From the NCBI GenBank assembly GCA_965225935.1, contig CBDDCC010000014.1, forward strand, positions 372,001 to 436,000: DNA of 64,000 nt. Reading direction: 5' to 3'. The translations under genes were made by a program, and so were the position numbers. Under the pieces are notes generated by a model that was given only the letters and a program-made list of their open reading frames with translations, did not search any database and was not told where the DNA came from. Shown here piece after piece: positions 1-11,884 of the stretch. Source of the stretch: CALJXB01 sp965225935 (lineage in GTDB: Bacteria; Pseudomonadota; Alphaproteobacteria; Kiloniellales; JAKSDN01). The first letter of the stretch is position 1, and the number at the start of each line of letters is the position of its first letter.

Positions 1-2
1 AG

Positions 3-836
3 CTGATCGTCCACGGCGCGGACCGGACGGCGGCGGTGCGCCGGCTTGCAGAGGCGCTGGACGCGACCCGGGTCGCGGGCCTGGCCACCAACCTGGGGTT
101 CCTGAAGCGCATCGCCGCGGAGGCCGACTTTGCGGCCGGTCGCATCGACACGGGCTTCATCGAGCGCCACGCGGCGAGCCTCATGCCCGTGGCCGGGCCG
201 CCGGACTCGCGGGTGCTGGCGCTCGCCAGCCTGGCGGTGCTGCTGCGCCGGGCGCAGGATGCCCGGGCGCTGGCCGCACGCTCGGCCGATCCCTTCTCGC
301 CCTGGCACCGGACCGACGGCTGGCGGCTCAACACCGAGCACCTCAGTCTGCTCCAGTTCGACGTGGGCGAGCCGCCGGCCGAGATCGAGGTGCGCGGCGG
401 GCCGGGCGGCTACCGGCTCGGGATCGGCGGGACAGAGGTCCATGCCGACGGGCGCTTGAGCGACGACGGCATCCTGGAGGCGACACTGAACGGCGAGCGG
501 CTGCGGGTGCCGCTCGCCTGGGAGGGCGCGGCGCTCCGAATCGAGGTGGAGGGGCTCGAGTACGCGCTCAGCCTGCACGACCCTCTGGCCGGCGCCGCGG
601 CGGGGGAGGCCGGCGGCAACCGGCTGATGGCCCCCATGCCCGGCAAGGTGGTCAAGGTCCATGTCGCTGACGGTGACGAGGTGGCCCGGGGCGCGGCGCT
701 CATGGTGCTGGAAGCCATGAAGATGGAGCACACCATCGTCGCCCCCATGGACGGTACCGTCGCCGCGGTACACTATAAGGAGGCGGATTTGGTCGAAGAG
801 GGAGCCGACCTGATCGACCTGGAGCCGCGGAGCTAG
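3..836 (+). CDS. mccA: acyl-CoA carboxylase alpha subunit, C-terminal part (probably methylcrotonyl-CoA carboxylase)
   Basis: The frame is open to the left edge of the window, so this is the 3' part of a longer gene (277 codons visible). The last 70 residues form a biotin carboxyl carrier domain with the motif EAMKMEH; the lysine that would carry biotin is the codon at 720-722. The preceding part matches the linker and BT region of biotin-dependent acyl-CoA carboxylase alpha subunits. The next gene, 41 bases downstream, is hydroxymethylglutaryl-CoA lyase, the last step of leucine degradation, so the substrate is most likely 3-methylcrotonyl-CoA. Propionyl-CoA carboxylase alpha would look similar in this fragment. 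The biotin carboxylase half lies outside the window. Confidence 0.88.
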   Translation: MIVHGADRTAAVRRLAEALDATRVAGLATNLGFLKRIAAEADFAAGRIDTGFIERHAASLMPVAGPPDSRVLALASLAVLLRRAQDARALAARSADPFSPWHRTDGWRLNTEHLSLLQFDVGEPPAEIEVRGGPGGYRLGIGGTEVHADGRLSDDGILEATLNGERLRVPLAWEGAALRIEVEGLEYALSLHDPLAGAAAGEAGGNRLMAPMPGKVVKVHVADGDEVARGAALMVLEAMKMEHTIVAPMDGTVAAVHYKEADLVEEGADLIDLEPRS

Positions 837-877
837 GGCTTTAGGGCCTAGCCGAGATAGCGGGAGCGTAGCCTGAC

Positions 878-1810
878 ATGAGCCTGCCGGGCCGTGTGAA
901 GATGGTGGAGGTGGGCGCCCGCGACGGCCTGCAGAACGAGTCCCAGGCGGTGCCCGCCGCGGTCAAGGTGGCGCTGATCGAGCGCCTTGCCGACGCGGGC
1001 CTGAGGGTGATCGAGGCGGGCGCCTTCGTCAGCCCCGCGCGGGTGCCACAGATGGCCGATACGGCCGAGGTGCTGGCTGCCCTTCATGCTGGGCATGCGC
1101 GCCGGCCGGGCGTCTCCTACCCGGTGCTGGTGCCCAACATGAAGGGCATGGAGGCGGCCCTCGCCGCCGGGGCGCGGGAGGTGGCCGTCTTCGCCGCTGC
1201 CTCGGAGACCTTCTCCCAGCGCAACATCAACTGCTCCATCGGAGAGTCCCTCGAGCGCTTCGCTCCGGTGGCGGCGGCGGCGGAGGCCAATGGGGTGGAC
1301 GTGCGCGGCTACGTCTCCTGTGCGCTCGGCTGCCCCTACGAGGGGGAGGTGGCGCCGGACAAAGTGGCCGAGGTCTCGGCCCGCCTCCAGGCGCTTGGCT
1401 GCGGCGAGATCTCGTTGGGCGACACCATCGGTGTCGGCACGCCGGGCCGGGCCCGGGCCATGCTCGAGGCGGTGGCCGAGCGGGTACCGATGGAGAGGCT
1501 GGCGGTCCACTTCCACGACACCTACGGCCAGGCGCTCGCCAACATCTATGTCTGCCTGGAGCTGGGGGTGGCGGTCGTGGACTCCTCGGTGGCCGGCCTC
1601 GGCGGCTGTCCCTACGCGCCCGGGGCCACCGGAAACGTGGCGAGCGAGGACGTGCTCTACCTGCTCGACGGCCTCGGCATCGAGACCGGGGTCGACCTGG
1701 ACGCCTTGGTCGCCGCCGGCGCCTTCATCTCCGCCGAGCTCGGCCGGCCGCCGGCATCCAGAGTCGGCCTTGCCCGGGCAGCCGCCACTGCGCGTTCCGG
1801 CCGGGAGTAA
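878..1810 (+). CDS. mvaB: hydroxymethylglutaryl-CoA lyase
   Basis: A 310-residue TIM-barrel enzyme of the HMGL-like family, the usual length for bacterial HMG-CoA lyase. It cleaves 3-hydroxy-3-methylglutaryl-CoA to acetoacetate and acetyl-CoA in the cytoplasm. The N-terminus has the substrate/metal loop EVGARDGLQNE, the middle has VHFHDTYGQ (metal-binding histidines), and near the end is GLGGCPYAPGATGN, which holds the active-site cysteine loop typical of true HMG-CoA lyases. It lies just downstream of the carboxylase subunit and probably belongs to the same leucine or isovalerate catabolic operon. The ATG at 878 begins directly at the conserved N-terminus; the ribosome site before it is weak. 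Confidence 0.93.
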   Translation: MSLPGRVKMVEVGARDGLQNESQAVPAAVKVALIERLADAGLRVIEAGAFVSPARVPQMADTAEVLAALHAGHARRPGVSYPVLVPNMKGMEAALAAGAREVAVFAAASETFSQRNINCSIGESLERFAPVAAAAEANGVDVRGYVSCALGCPYEGEVAPDKVAEVSARLQALGCGEISLGDTIGVGTPGRARAMLEAVAERVPMERLAVHFHDTYGQALANIYVCLELGVAVVDSSVAGLGGCPYAPGATGNVASEDVLYLLDGLGIETGVDLDALVAAGAFISAELGRPPASRVGLARAAATARSGRE

Positions 1811-1937
1811 TCCACAGTTTCTCCACAGCCACCCGCATTGTCCTGGCGGCGGAGGGCGCTACACTCCCAGCCGTTCGGCGCGGCCCGAGCGCTGCCTATG
1901 AGCAGCCGCGGTCAGCCCGAAGGCCAGGAGGGGCGGG

Positions 1938-2357
1938 GTGGCGCTTCATCTCATCAAGCTGTCGGTCGGCACCGAGGACGTGGACGACCTGCGCCAGTGG
2001 CAGGCCAAGCGCCTGGCCGAGACGGGGCGCGCCTTCCACCGCACACGCATGATGCCGCGGCGCCGGGAGGAGCTGATGGAAGGTGGCTCGATCTACTGGA
2101 TTATCAAGGGCTTGATCGCGGCGCGCCAGCGCATCACCGGGATCGAGCGGATCGCCTATTCGGACGGTACCCCGGCCACCATGCTGGTGCTGGACCCCGA
2201 GCTGGTCCGCATTCTGCCGACCCCGCACCGGCCGTTCCAGGGCTGGCGCTATCTGCTCCCCGAGGACGCGCCGCCGGACCTGGGCGAGCAGGGCGACGGC
2301 AGCGCCGAGATGCCGCCCGAGCTGATCGCCGAGCTGCGCCAGCTCGGGCTCCTGTAG
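1938..2357 (+). CDS. DUF1489 family protein
   Basis: A 139-residue cytoplasmic protein that reads as a full-length member of DUF1489, a family of unknown function common in alphaproteobacteria. Visible family features are the start ALHLIKLSVG, the stretch SIYWIIKG in the middle, and the C-terminal region describing a PHRPFQGWRYL segment. The start is a GTG with AGGAGG six bases upstream. It is the last host gene before the rRNA operon and is followed by a terminator-like hairpin at 2427-2454. No enzymatic motif can be named. Confidence 0.85.
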   Translation: MALHLIKLSVGTEDVDDLRQWQAKRLAETGRAFHRTRMMPRRREELMEGGSIYWIIKGLIAARQRITGIERIAYSDGTPATMLVLDPELVRILPTPHRPFQGWRYLLPEDAPPDLGEQGDGSAEMPPELIAELRQLGLL

Positions 2358-2426
2358 GGATTGAAAATCGTAGACTGTTACGCATTTATTTCTAGACAAG
2401 GAGGCGACACCCTCCTATATAGACCT

Positions 2427-2454
2427 CCGCCGTCGGCCCCGGTCGGCGGTTTTT
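2427..2454 (+). terminator. Rho-independent terminator after the DUF1489 gene
   Basis: CCGCCG (2427-2432) pairs perfectly with CGGCGG (2444-2449) around an 11-base loop and is followed directly by TTTTT. It lies 70 bases past the DUF1489 stop and upstream of the rrn promoter, a sensible place to insulate the two units. Confidence 0.6.
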
Positions 2455-2499
2455 CATCCCGACGCGACTTTCATATGGGGATTGAGGCCGTTCCGGCCG

Positions 2500-2528
2500 T
2501 TGTCTCTTGGGGTTGCGTTGGGTAAGAT
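2500..2528 (+). promoter_or_regulatory. candidate rRNA operon promoter
   Basis: TTGTCT (2500-2505), 17 bases, then TAAGAT (2523-2528). This would start transcription near 2535, about 250 bases before mature 16S, which leaves a normal leader. Apart from this promoter, no gene is seen between 2358 and 2786. Confidence 0.5.
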
Positions 2529-2786
2529 GCGCGGTTGTCGCCGTCTCCAACCTAAGTTGGACGCGTGACCGTCTCATCAGCCGGGCAACCGGTTTTGCCA
2601 CGCGGCACCGCGTGCCGAGTGGCAGATTTGCTGTTTGACGTCGTTGGATCAGGAAGGGATGCGCGGGCGGCGGTTCCGGGTGCCGATTCGGCAGCTGGGG
2701 CCATTTACCGCTCAGCGCAGACGTACGCGTTTGAAGTAAATGGAGCCCTGATGAGATCCGGTTCCCCATGGGGACCGGGTTGAGGT

Positions 2787-4290
<1,504 letters not shown>

Positions 4291-4417
4291 CGCCCTCCAG
4301 GGTCTCACTCCTGGCGGGCGTTGCCAAAAAGACCGGATCGACCGTCCGGTTCCGCCGTCCACGTATCCCTTCCGAATGATAGGCCGCAGGCGGCGCTCGG
4401 CTGCGCCTCAGAGCTTG

Positions 4418-4494
4418 GGGCTGGTAGCTCAGTTGGTTAGAGCGCGCGCTTGATAAGCGTGAGGTCGGAGGTTCAAATCCTCCCCGGCCCACCA
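4418..4494 (+). tRNA. tRNA-Ile (anticodon GAT)
   Basis: A 77-base cloverleaf: acceptor GGGCTGG/CCGGCCC with one G-T pair, anticodon loop CTTGATAAG giving GAT, T arm GGAGG-TTCAAAT-CCTCC, and an encoded CCA (4492-4494). It is the first tRNA in the 16S-23S spacer, the standard position. Confidence 0.97.
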
Positions 4495-4496
4495 AA

Positions 4497-4573
4497 TCAG
4501 ATGTCGGACTGCAGAAGGCAGATGTCAGACCAAGACCGTTTCTGATATCTGGGATCTGGCCTCTGACATCTGG
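4497..4573 (+). repeat. small hairpin with IVS-like arms in the tRNA-Ile/tRNA-Ala spacer
   Basis: Copies of CAGATGTC at 4498-4505 and 4519-4526 face inverted partners TCTGATATCTG (4541-4551) and CTCTGACATCTGG (4561-4573), so the whole tRNA spacer folds back on itself. The 11-mer CAGATGTCAGA at 4519-4529 also occurs in the arm of the intervening sequence inside the 23S gene (6084-6112), which suggests a common origin. It ends five bases before tRNA-Ala. Confidence 0.65.
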
Positions 4574-4577
4574 CGCC

Positions 4578-4653
4578 GGGGGTGTAGCTCAGTTGGGAGA
4601 GCGCCTGCTTTGCAAGCAGGAGGTCGTCGGTTCGATTCCGATCACCTCCACCA
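4578..4653 (+). tRNA. tRNA-Ala (anticodon TGC)
   Basis: A 76-base cloverleaf: acceptor GGGGGTG/CACCTCC, anticodon loop CTTTGCAAG giving TGC, T arm GTCGG-TTCGATT-CCGAT, and encoded CCA at 4651-4653. It is the second tRNA of the 16S-23S spacer. Confidence 0.97.
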
Positions 4654-5332
4654 GGCTTGCGGCCGCGAAAGGTTTCTTGCGGGACCGGCCGCCTTCGTGG
4701 CGGCGTCCTGCGAGACGGTTGTTTGGCATCGTGAATCGGGTTTTGCATATTCTGGACAGGCGACGAGCCTGCCCCGCTGCCGGCTCTTTCGAGGGCTGGC
4801 CGATGGGGTGCGGCCGCGGTCGGCTGTCCGGGTCTCAAGATTGAACGCGGTTTTGCCCGGCGGACGCCGTCGAATGTGAGGGCCCTTGCGGTCCGAGCGC
4901 GACGGGTGGCCGGGTCAAGCGTCTCAAGGGCATTTGGTGGATGCCTTGGCACCAAGAGGCGATGAAGGACGTGGCACGCTGCGATAAGCCGCGGGGAGCT
5001 GTGAGCAAGCTTTGATCCGCGGATTTCCGAATGGGGAAACCCGGCCCTTTAGGGTCATCCCGTCCTGAATACATAGGGGCGGGAGGCAAACCCGGCGAAC
5101 TGAAACATCTCATTAGCCGGAGGAAAGGAAATCAACCGAGACTCCCTTAGTAGTGGCGAGCGAACGGGGACCAGGCCAGTGGCCCATGCATGAGAACCGG
5201 AAGCGTCTGGAAAGACGCACCAGAGTGGGTGATAGTCCCGTACGGGTAGTGCATGCATGGGTTCTTGAGTAGGGCGGGGCACGTGAAACCTTGCCTGAAC
5301 GTGGGGGGACCACCCTCCAAGCCTAAGTACTC

Positions 5333-5378
<46 letters not shown>

Positions 5379-5532
5379 CACCCCGATGAGGGGAGTGAAA
5401 TAGACCTGAAACCGGATGCCTACAAGCAGTGGGAGCCTCTTCGAGACCTTCGGGTCTCGGACGGGGTGACCGCGTACCTTTTGTATAATGGGTCAGCGAG
5501 TTGGTCTCTGCAGCAAGCTTAAGCCGCTAGGC

Positions 5533-5565
<33 letters not shown>

Positions 5566-5965
5566 ACCGAAGTTGCCGGGACCAGACCCGAAACCGGGTG
5601 ATCTAGCTATGGGCAGGTTGAAGGTGGGGTAACACCCACTGGAGGACCGAACCCGAGAACGTTGAAAAGTTCCGGGATGACCTGTGGCTAGGGGTGAAAG
5701 GCCAATCAAACCCGGAGATAGCTGGTTCTCCGCGAAAACTATTTAGGTAGTGCGTCGCGTATCACCGCCGGGGGTAGAGCACTGGATGGGCTAGGGGGGA
5801 GCGATCCTTACCAAACCTAACCAAACTCCGAATACCGGTGAGTGCCAGCGCGGCAGACAGTCTGCGGGTGCTAAGGTCCGTAGACGAGAGGGAAACAGCC
5901 CAGACCGCCAGCTAAGGTCCCCAAGTGGTGGCTAAGTGGGAAAGGATGTGGGAAGGCCAAGACAA

Positions 5966-6023
<58 letters not shown>

Positions 6024-6083
6024 TAGGTAAGCCGTCCTGCGCCGAAGATGTACCGGGGCTCAAGCCACCCACCGAAGCTGCGG

Positions 6084-6537
6084 ACTCAGATGTCAGATGT
6101 CAGATGCCAGAGGACAGAAAGACAGCTGGAACGCAAGCACAAGCAATAGGTTTTGAACGCCTGGAGGTGTTTCAGAAGGCCTACCAGGTGTCGCTCGACG
6201 TCCATCGGGCGAGCCTTGCGTTTCCCGGAATCGAACAGCGCGCGCTCGGCGATCAGGTACGCCGGGCCAGCAAGTCCATCTGCGCCAACATCGCCGAAGG
6301 ATTTGCCAAGCAAGGCCAGTCCAAGGCCGAGTTCCGGCGCTATCTCTCGATGGCGCTGGGATCCGCCGAGGAGATGCGGGTGTGGTCCAGATACTGTCTC
6401 GACCTAGGCTATATCGACGAAGCCACATGGCAGTCCTGGCGGGACACCTACCAGGAGATCGCCAAGATGCTGCAGGGGCTTGGTCGGAAGTCTCAACCTC
6501 AATCTGAACTCTGACATTTGTCATCTGACATCTGAGT
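6084..6537 (+). other. 23S rRNA intervening sequence (IVS) in helix 45 region
   Basis: An insert between ACCGAAGCTGCGG and GGTAGCGGAGCGTTC, two segments that are adjacent in normal 23S helix 45. Its ends are a 29-base inverted repeat (6084-6112 against 6509-6537) with three non-Watson-Crick positions, one of them a G-T pair. It is built from repeats of CAGATGTCAGATGTC type. Known IVS elements of this kind are cut out by RNase III at such a stem without re-ligation, leaving fragmented 23S rRNA. The insert carries one protein gene on the sense strand. Confidence 0.9.
6104..6514 (+). CDS. 23S rRNA-intervening-sequence protein (four-helix bundle)
   Basis: 136 residues, in the size range of the S23/IVP family of four-helix-bundle proteins encoded inside 23S rRNA insertions. 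Family hallmarks are the start region FERLEVFQKAYQVSLDVHR, the centre GDQVRRASKSICANIAEGFAK, then EFRRYLSMALGSAEEM and a C-terminal helix containing TWQSWRDTYQEIAKML. Known members form pentamers; their role is not established. The ATG at 6104 lies inside the left IVS arm and has no clear ribosome site, so a later start is possible. Translation would have to occur from the rRNA precursor or the excised fragment. Confidence 0.88.
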   Translation: MPEDRKTAGTQAQAIGFERLEVFQKAYQVSLDVHRASLAFPGIEQRALGDQVRRASKSICANIAEGFAKQGQSKAEFRRYLSMALGSAEEMRVWSRYCLDLGYIDEATWQSWRDTYQEIAKMLQGLGRKSQPQSEL

Positions 6538-7110
6538 GGTAGCGGAGCGTTCCGTAAGCCTGTGAAGGAGTACCCGCGAGGGGCTCTGGAGGTATCGGAA
6601 GTGAGAATGCTGACACGAGTAGCGACAAGGAGTGTGAGAAACACTCCCGCCGTAAGTCCAAGGGTTCCTGCGCAAGGCTAATCCGCGCAGGGTGAGCCGG
6701 CCCCTAAGGCGAGGGCGAAAGCCGTAGCCGATGGGAATGGGGTTAATATTCCCCAGCCTGCGGGTGGTGACGAGCGCTGTAGGTGGTCATTCCTTCGTGG
6801 AGTGGGATGGCTGCGAAGGCGTTCCAGGAAACAGCCCCCGCATATAGACCGTACCCCAAACCGACACAGGTGGACTGGTAGAGTATACCGAGGCGCTTGA
6901 GAGAACGATGCTGAAGGAACTCGGCAAAATGCCCCCGTAACTTCGGGAGAAGGGGGCCCCTGCTCTGGGCAACCAGGGTGGGGGGGCACAGACCAGGGGG
7001 TGGCGACTGTTTACTAAAAACACAGGGCTCTGCGAAGCCGCAAGGCGCGGTATAGGGTCTGACGCCTGCCCGGTGCCGGAAGGTTAAGGAGAGGGGTGCA
7101 AGCTCTGAAC

Positions 7111-7202
<92 letters not shown>

Positions 7203-7700
7203 CGACTTCCCCGCTGTCTCCAGCATCGACTCAGCGAAACTGAATTCTCCGTGAAGATGCGGAGTTCCCGCGGTCAGACGGAAAGACCCCGTGCACCTTT
7301 ACTACAGCTTTGCAGTGGCATTAGGACGAGCATGTGTAGGATAGGCGGGAGGCGATGAATCCCCGGCGCCAGTTGGGGGGGAGCCACCCTTGAAATACCG
7401 CCCTTGTTCGTTCTGATGTCTAACCGCGGCCCGTGAACCCGGGTCCGGGACCCTGCATGGTGGGTAGTTTGACTGGGGCGGTCGCCTCCCAAAGAGTAAC
7501 GGAGGCGCGCGAAGGTAGGCTCAGGCTGGTCGGAAATCAGCTTCTAGAGTGCAATGGCATAAGCCTGCCTGACTGCGAGGCCGACGGGCCGAGCAGAGAC
7601 GAAAGTCGGCCATAGTGATCCGGTGGTCCCGTGTGGAAGGGCCATCGCTCAACGGACAAAAGGTACGCCGGGGATAACAGGCTGATCTCCCCCAAGAGTC

Positions 7701-7758
<58 letters not shown>

Positions 7759-7759
7759 C

Positions 7760-7813
<54 letters not shown>

Positions 7814-7871
7814 GAACGTCGCGAGACAGTTCGGTCCCTATCTGCCGTGGGTGTTCGAGACTTGCGAGGAG

Positions 7872-7903
<32 letters not shown>

Positions 7904-7961
7904 CACCTCTGGTGGACCGGTTGTGGCGCCAGCCGCACCGCCGGGTAGCTAAGTGCGGACA

Positions 7962-7995
<34 letters not shown>

Positions 7996-8274
7996 CCCTC
8001 AAAACCAGGTCTCGCCTGAGAGCCGTGGAAGACCACCACGTCGATAGGCCGGGTGTGGAAGCGTGGCAACACGTGAAGCTTACCGGTACTAATCGCTCGA
8101 TCGGCTTGACCCTGTCCCCGTTCCGCGCGGACCGTAAGAGCAGGTGCTCATTGAACACAGAATGGCCCTGTTCGCCGGCGTCCGCCGGGCAAGACCGTGT
8201 CGATCAAGAGACCCGAAATGAAACCAGCAAGACAAATCCGAGAAACGCGTGCGCCCGCGCGCCCGGCCTTCGAC

Positions 8275-8393
8275 GGCTTGGTGGCAATGGCGAGGGGCCC
8301 AACACCCGATCCCATCCCGAACTCGGCCGTGAAATCCCTCAGCGCCGATGGTACTGCGTCTTAAGGCGTGGGAGAGTAGGACGTCGCCAAGCC
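8275..8393 (+). rRNA. rrf: 5S ribosomal RNA
   Basis: About 119 bases. Terminal helix GGCTTGG (8275-8281) pairs with CCAAGCC (8387-8393). The internal conserved blocks CCCGATCCCATCCCGAACTC and GCCGATGGTACTGC are present. Ends are approximate to two or three bases. Confidence 0.94.
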
Positions 8394-8581
8394 TTCCAAG
8401 GCCGGCCCGCCCGCGAAAGCATCCGCGGAACAGCTGGACCCAAAACCGCAAAACCCGATGCCACGATGGCAAGCCCACGCCGGCACGCTTTGGGGCAGCG
8501 CCCGTCAAGGCGCCGCCCGCACAGCCGCAAGAGAACGGAAAGACCGAAAAGAGGGCAGAAAAACCCTCGACCCGGCCCTGA

Positions 8582-10261
<1,680 letters not shown>

Positions 10262-10265
10262 GGTG

Positions 10266-10499
10266 TCAATCCTCGTGTCCTTTCGGCCCCTTGCGGACTT
10301 CGGCCTTTCTCAGGCTGCGCTCGATTACCTCGCGGGCCGTCTCGCGCGCCAGCAGACGCACCAGCTCGACGACGCGCGGGTCGAAGTGTTGCAGCCTGGG
10401 CGGGATCGGCTCGCTCGGACGGAAGCCGGCTCCGCCGACCTCCGAGTCGGACGGAAGGAAGCGTACCGTGAACGGCTCAGACTGTCCCTTCTTCGCCAT
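10266..10499 (-). CDS. small hypothetical protein upstream of the recombinase
   Basis: 77 residues, cotranscribed with the recombinase: its stop lies four bases before the recombinase ATG. The C-terminal half is a charged amphipathic helix (FDPRVVELVRLLARETAR...). No signal peptide or membrane segment is seen. The position suggests a recombination directionality factor or a regulator of the recombinase, but no family motif supports this. The upstream ribosome site is weak. Confidence 0.6.
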   Translation of the reverse strand: MAKKGQSEPFTVRFLPSDSEVGGAGFRPSEPIPPRLQHFDPRVVELVRLLARETAREVIERSLRKAEVRKGPKGHED

Positions 10500-10569
10500 C
10501 GAGCGTTCGCCGCCAGCCTCTTGACACCATGGTCAAAGGCCAGCAAGTCACACTCGAAATCCCTAGTCA

Positions 10570-10594
10570 ATTGATTTATCATAGTTAAATCAAT
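10570..10594. promoter_or_regulatory. inverted repeat upstream of the recombinase operon
   Basis: ATTGATTTA (10570-10578) and its exact reverse complement TAAATCAAT (10586-10594) are separated by seven bases. It is an AT-rich palindrome in GC-rich sequence, 71 bases upstream of the small gene that leads the recombinase operon. It could be an operator for that operon. Confidence 0.45.
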
Positions 10595-10762
10595 GGCTTA
10601 TGCGAAGTTCAGGCAAGCTCGGCACGGCTCCAGCCAGTCTCGCGCCAAGCAGGGACAATCCGGTCCGAGATCGGGTTCAGTGCGAAGTTTTTCGCCCCTA
10701 CCGACATTCATTGGCTGTTCGGGTTCGTTGTGCATTTTACCCAACCTACTCCCCATACGCGC

Positions 10763-10805
10763 TTGACAGGCGCGAGCCATAATCATAAAAATATAGTATA
10801 TACTA
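10763..10805 (+). promoter_or_regulatory. promoter and palindromic operator of the toxin-antitoxin pair
   Basis: TTGACA (10763-10768) is followed 17 bases later by TAAAAA (10786-10791). Just downstream is the perfect 12-base palindrome TAGTATATACTA (10794-10805), 17 bases before the antitoxin ATG. Phd/YefM antitoxins bind palindromes at this position to repress their own operon. Confidence 0.55.
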
Positions 10806-10822
10806 GTAATTGGACGAGATCA

Positions 10823-11068
10823 ATGCGCACCGTCTCTCTCATGACCGCCAACCAGGAGTTCTCCAAGCTGATCAAGGAGGTCGAGCACGGCGAGGGCTTC
10901 CTGATCACCCGGCGCGGCCGCCCCATCGCCAAGCTGGTGCCCCACATGGCTGACAAGACGGCCGACCCCGAGTGGGCGGCGGCGTATCGGCGGATGATGG
11001 CGCGCCTGGAGGAGGGTGCCTCGCTCGGCGGCCTCAGGGTCGAGCGGGAAGAGCTCTATGACCGTTAA
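10823..11068 (+). CDS. antitoxin, Phd/YefM family
   Basis: 81 residues from the ATG at 10823. The N-terminal 45 residues match the Phd/YefM DNA-binding fold: TVSLMTANQEFSKLIKEVEHGEGFLITRRGRPIAKLVP pattern. The C-terminal part is acidic and would wrap the toxin. It overlaps the PIN-domain toxin gene by 11 bases, the usual translational coupling. It should repress its own operon through the palindrome at 10794-10805. A longer reading frame starting at 10730 would have to run through the promoter, so the later start was chosen. Confidence 0.88.
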   Translation: MRTVSLMTANQEFSKLIKEVEHGEGFLITRRGRPIAKLVPHMADKTADPEWAAAYRRMMARLEEGASLGGLRVEREELYDR

Positions 11069-11516
11069 GGGGCGGTTCTCCCTCGATACCAACATCCTCG
11101 TCTATGCCGTCGACCGCGATGCCGGCGAACGGCACGCGCGGGCTAGGGAGCTCATCGGGCGGGCCGCCCAGCGCGATTGCGTGCTGACGGTCCAGGCGCT
11201 CGCCGAGTTCTTCCACGCGACGACACGCAAGAACCTGCTCGAGGCCTCGCATGCGAGCGCCTTTGTGCGTGACTGGCTCGACGTGTTTCACGTCACCTCG
11301 GCCGACGACACGGCCCTCGTCGACGCCATGGACGCGGTCGAGGAGCATCGGCTATCGTTCTGGGACGCGATGCTCTGGGCCACGGCACGGCAGATCGGCT
11401 GCTCCGCGATCCTCAGCGAAGACATGCAGCATGGCCGGCGCCTGAGCGGCGTCGAGTTCATCAATCCCTTCGCCGCGGACGCCACAGCCCGCCTCGCAGC
11501 GCTGCTCGAACCATGA
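11058..11516 (+). CDS. PIN-domain toxin, VapC-like
   Basis: 152 residues. PIN-domain ribonuclease with the acidic residues in place: FSLDTNILVYA at the N-terminus, a glutamate in LAEFFHA, and the C-terminal FWDAMLWATA. VapC toxins cut tRNA or rRNA. The start at 11058 lies within the antitoxin gene, giving an 11-base overlap. A pairing of a Phd/YefM antitoxin with a PIN toxin is known but less common than VapB-VapC. On an ICE it would stabilise inheritance. Confidence 0.88.
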   Translation: MTVKGRFSLDTNILVYAVDRDAGERHARARELIGRAAQRDCVLTVQALAEFFHATTRKNLLEASHASAFVRDWLDVFHVTSADDTALVDAMDAVEEHRLSFWDAMLWATARQIGCSAILSEDMQHGRRLSGVEFINPFAADATARLAALLEP

Positions 11517-11599
11517 CGCCCGTGAGATCGCGCCGGCCGAGCCAGCGCAGGCAAGCACGAGTACAACAATCGAGAGCGCTCGAACGGGGGAGGACGCCG

Positions 11600-11884
11600 A
11601 TGGGCAGCAAAGCCAAGATGGATCCGGTCATAGCCGACGAGGTTCCCTGGTCCGATCAGCTGACCGAATACGACGAAGAGCACTTCATCACCTACCTTCG
11701 TCTCCTCGACGCCGATGCCGAGGGGGCCTGCAAGGAAGAAATGGCCCGCATCGTGCTCGGCATCGACGCCGCCAAAGAGCCCGAACGGGCTCGCAAGGCC
11801 CTGGAAAGTCACCTCGCCCGTGCACGCTGGATGACCGAGCACGGTTATCGCGACCTTCTCAAACGCTCATCCGCCCGCGAGTAA
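11600..11884 (+). CDS. small DUF2285-type protein
   Basis: 94 residues from the ATG at 11600, which follows GGGGGAGG at good spacing. The first half, DQLTEYDEEHFITYLRLLDADAEGACKEEMARIVLGID, and the ending SHLARARWMTEHGYRDLL are typical of short proteins annotated with DUF2285, found next to integration or conjugation genes in alphaproteobacterial ICEs. DUF2285 is thought to be a DNA-binding domain, so an ICE regulator is likely. A second, longer DUF2285 protein lies at 50377-51204. Confidence 0.7.
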   Translation: MGSKAKMDPVIADEVPWSDQLTEYDEEHFITYLRLLDADAEGACKEEMARIVLGIDAAKEPERARKALESHLARARWMTEHGYRDLLKRSSARE

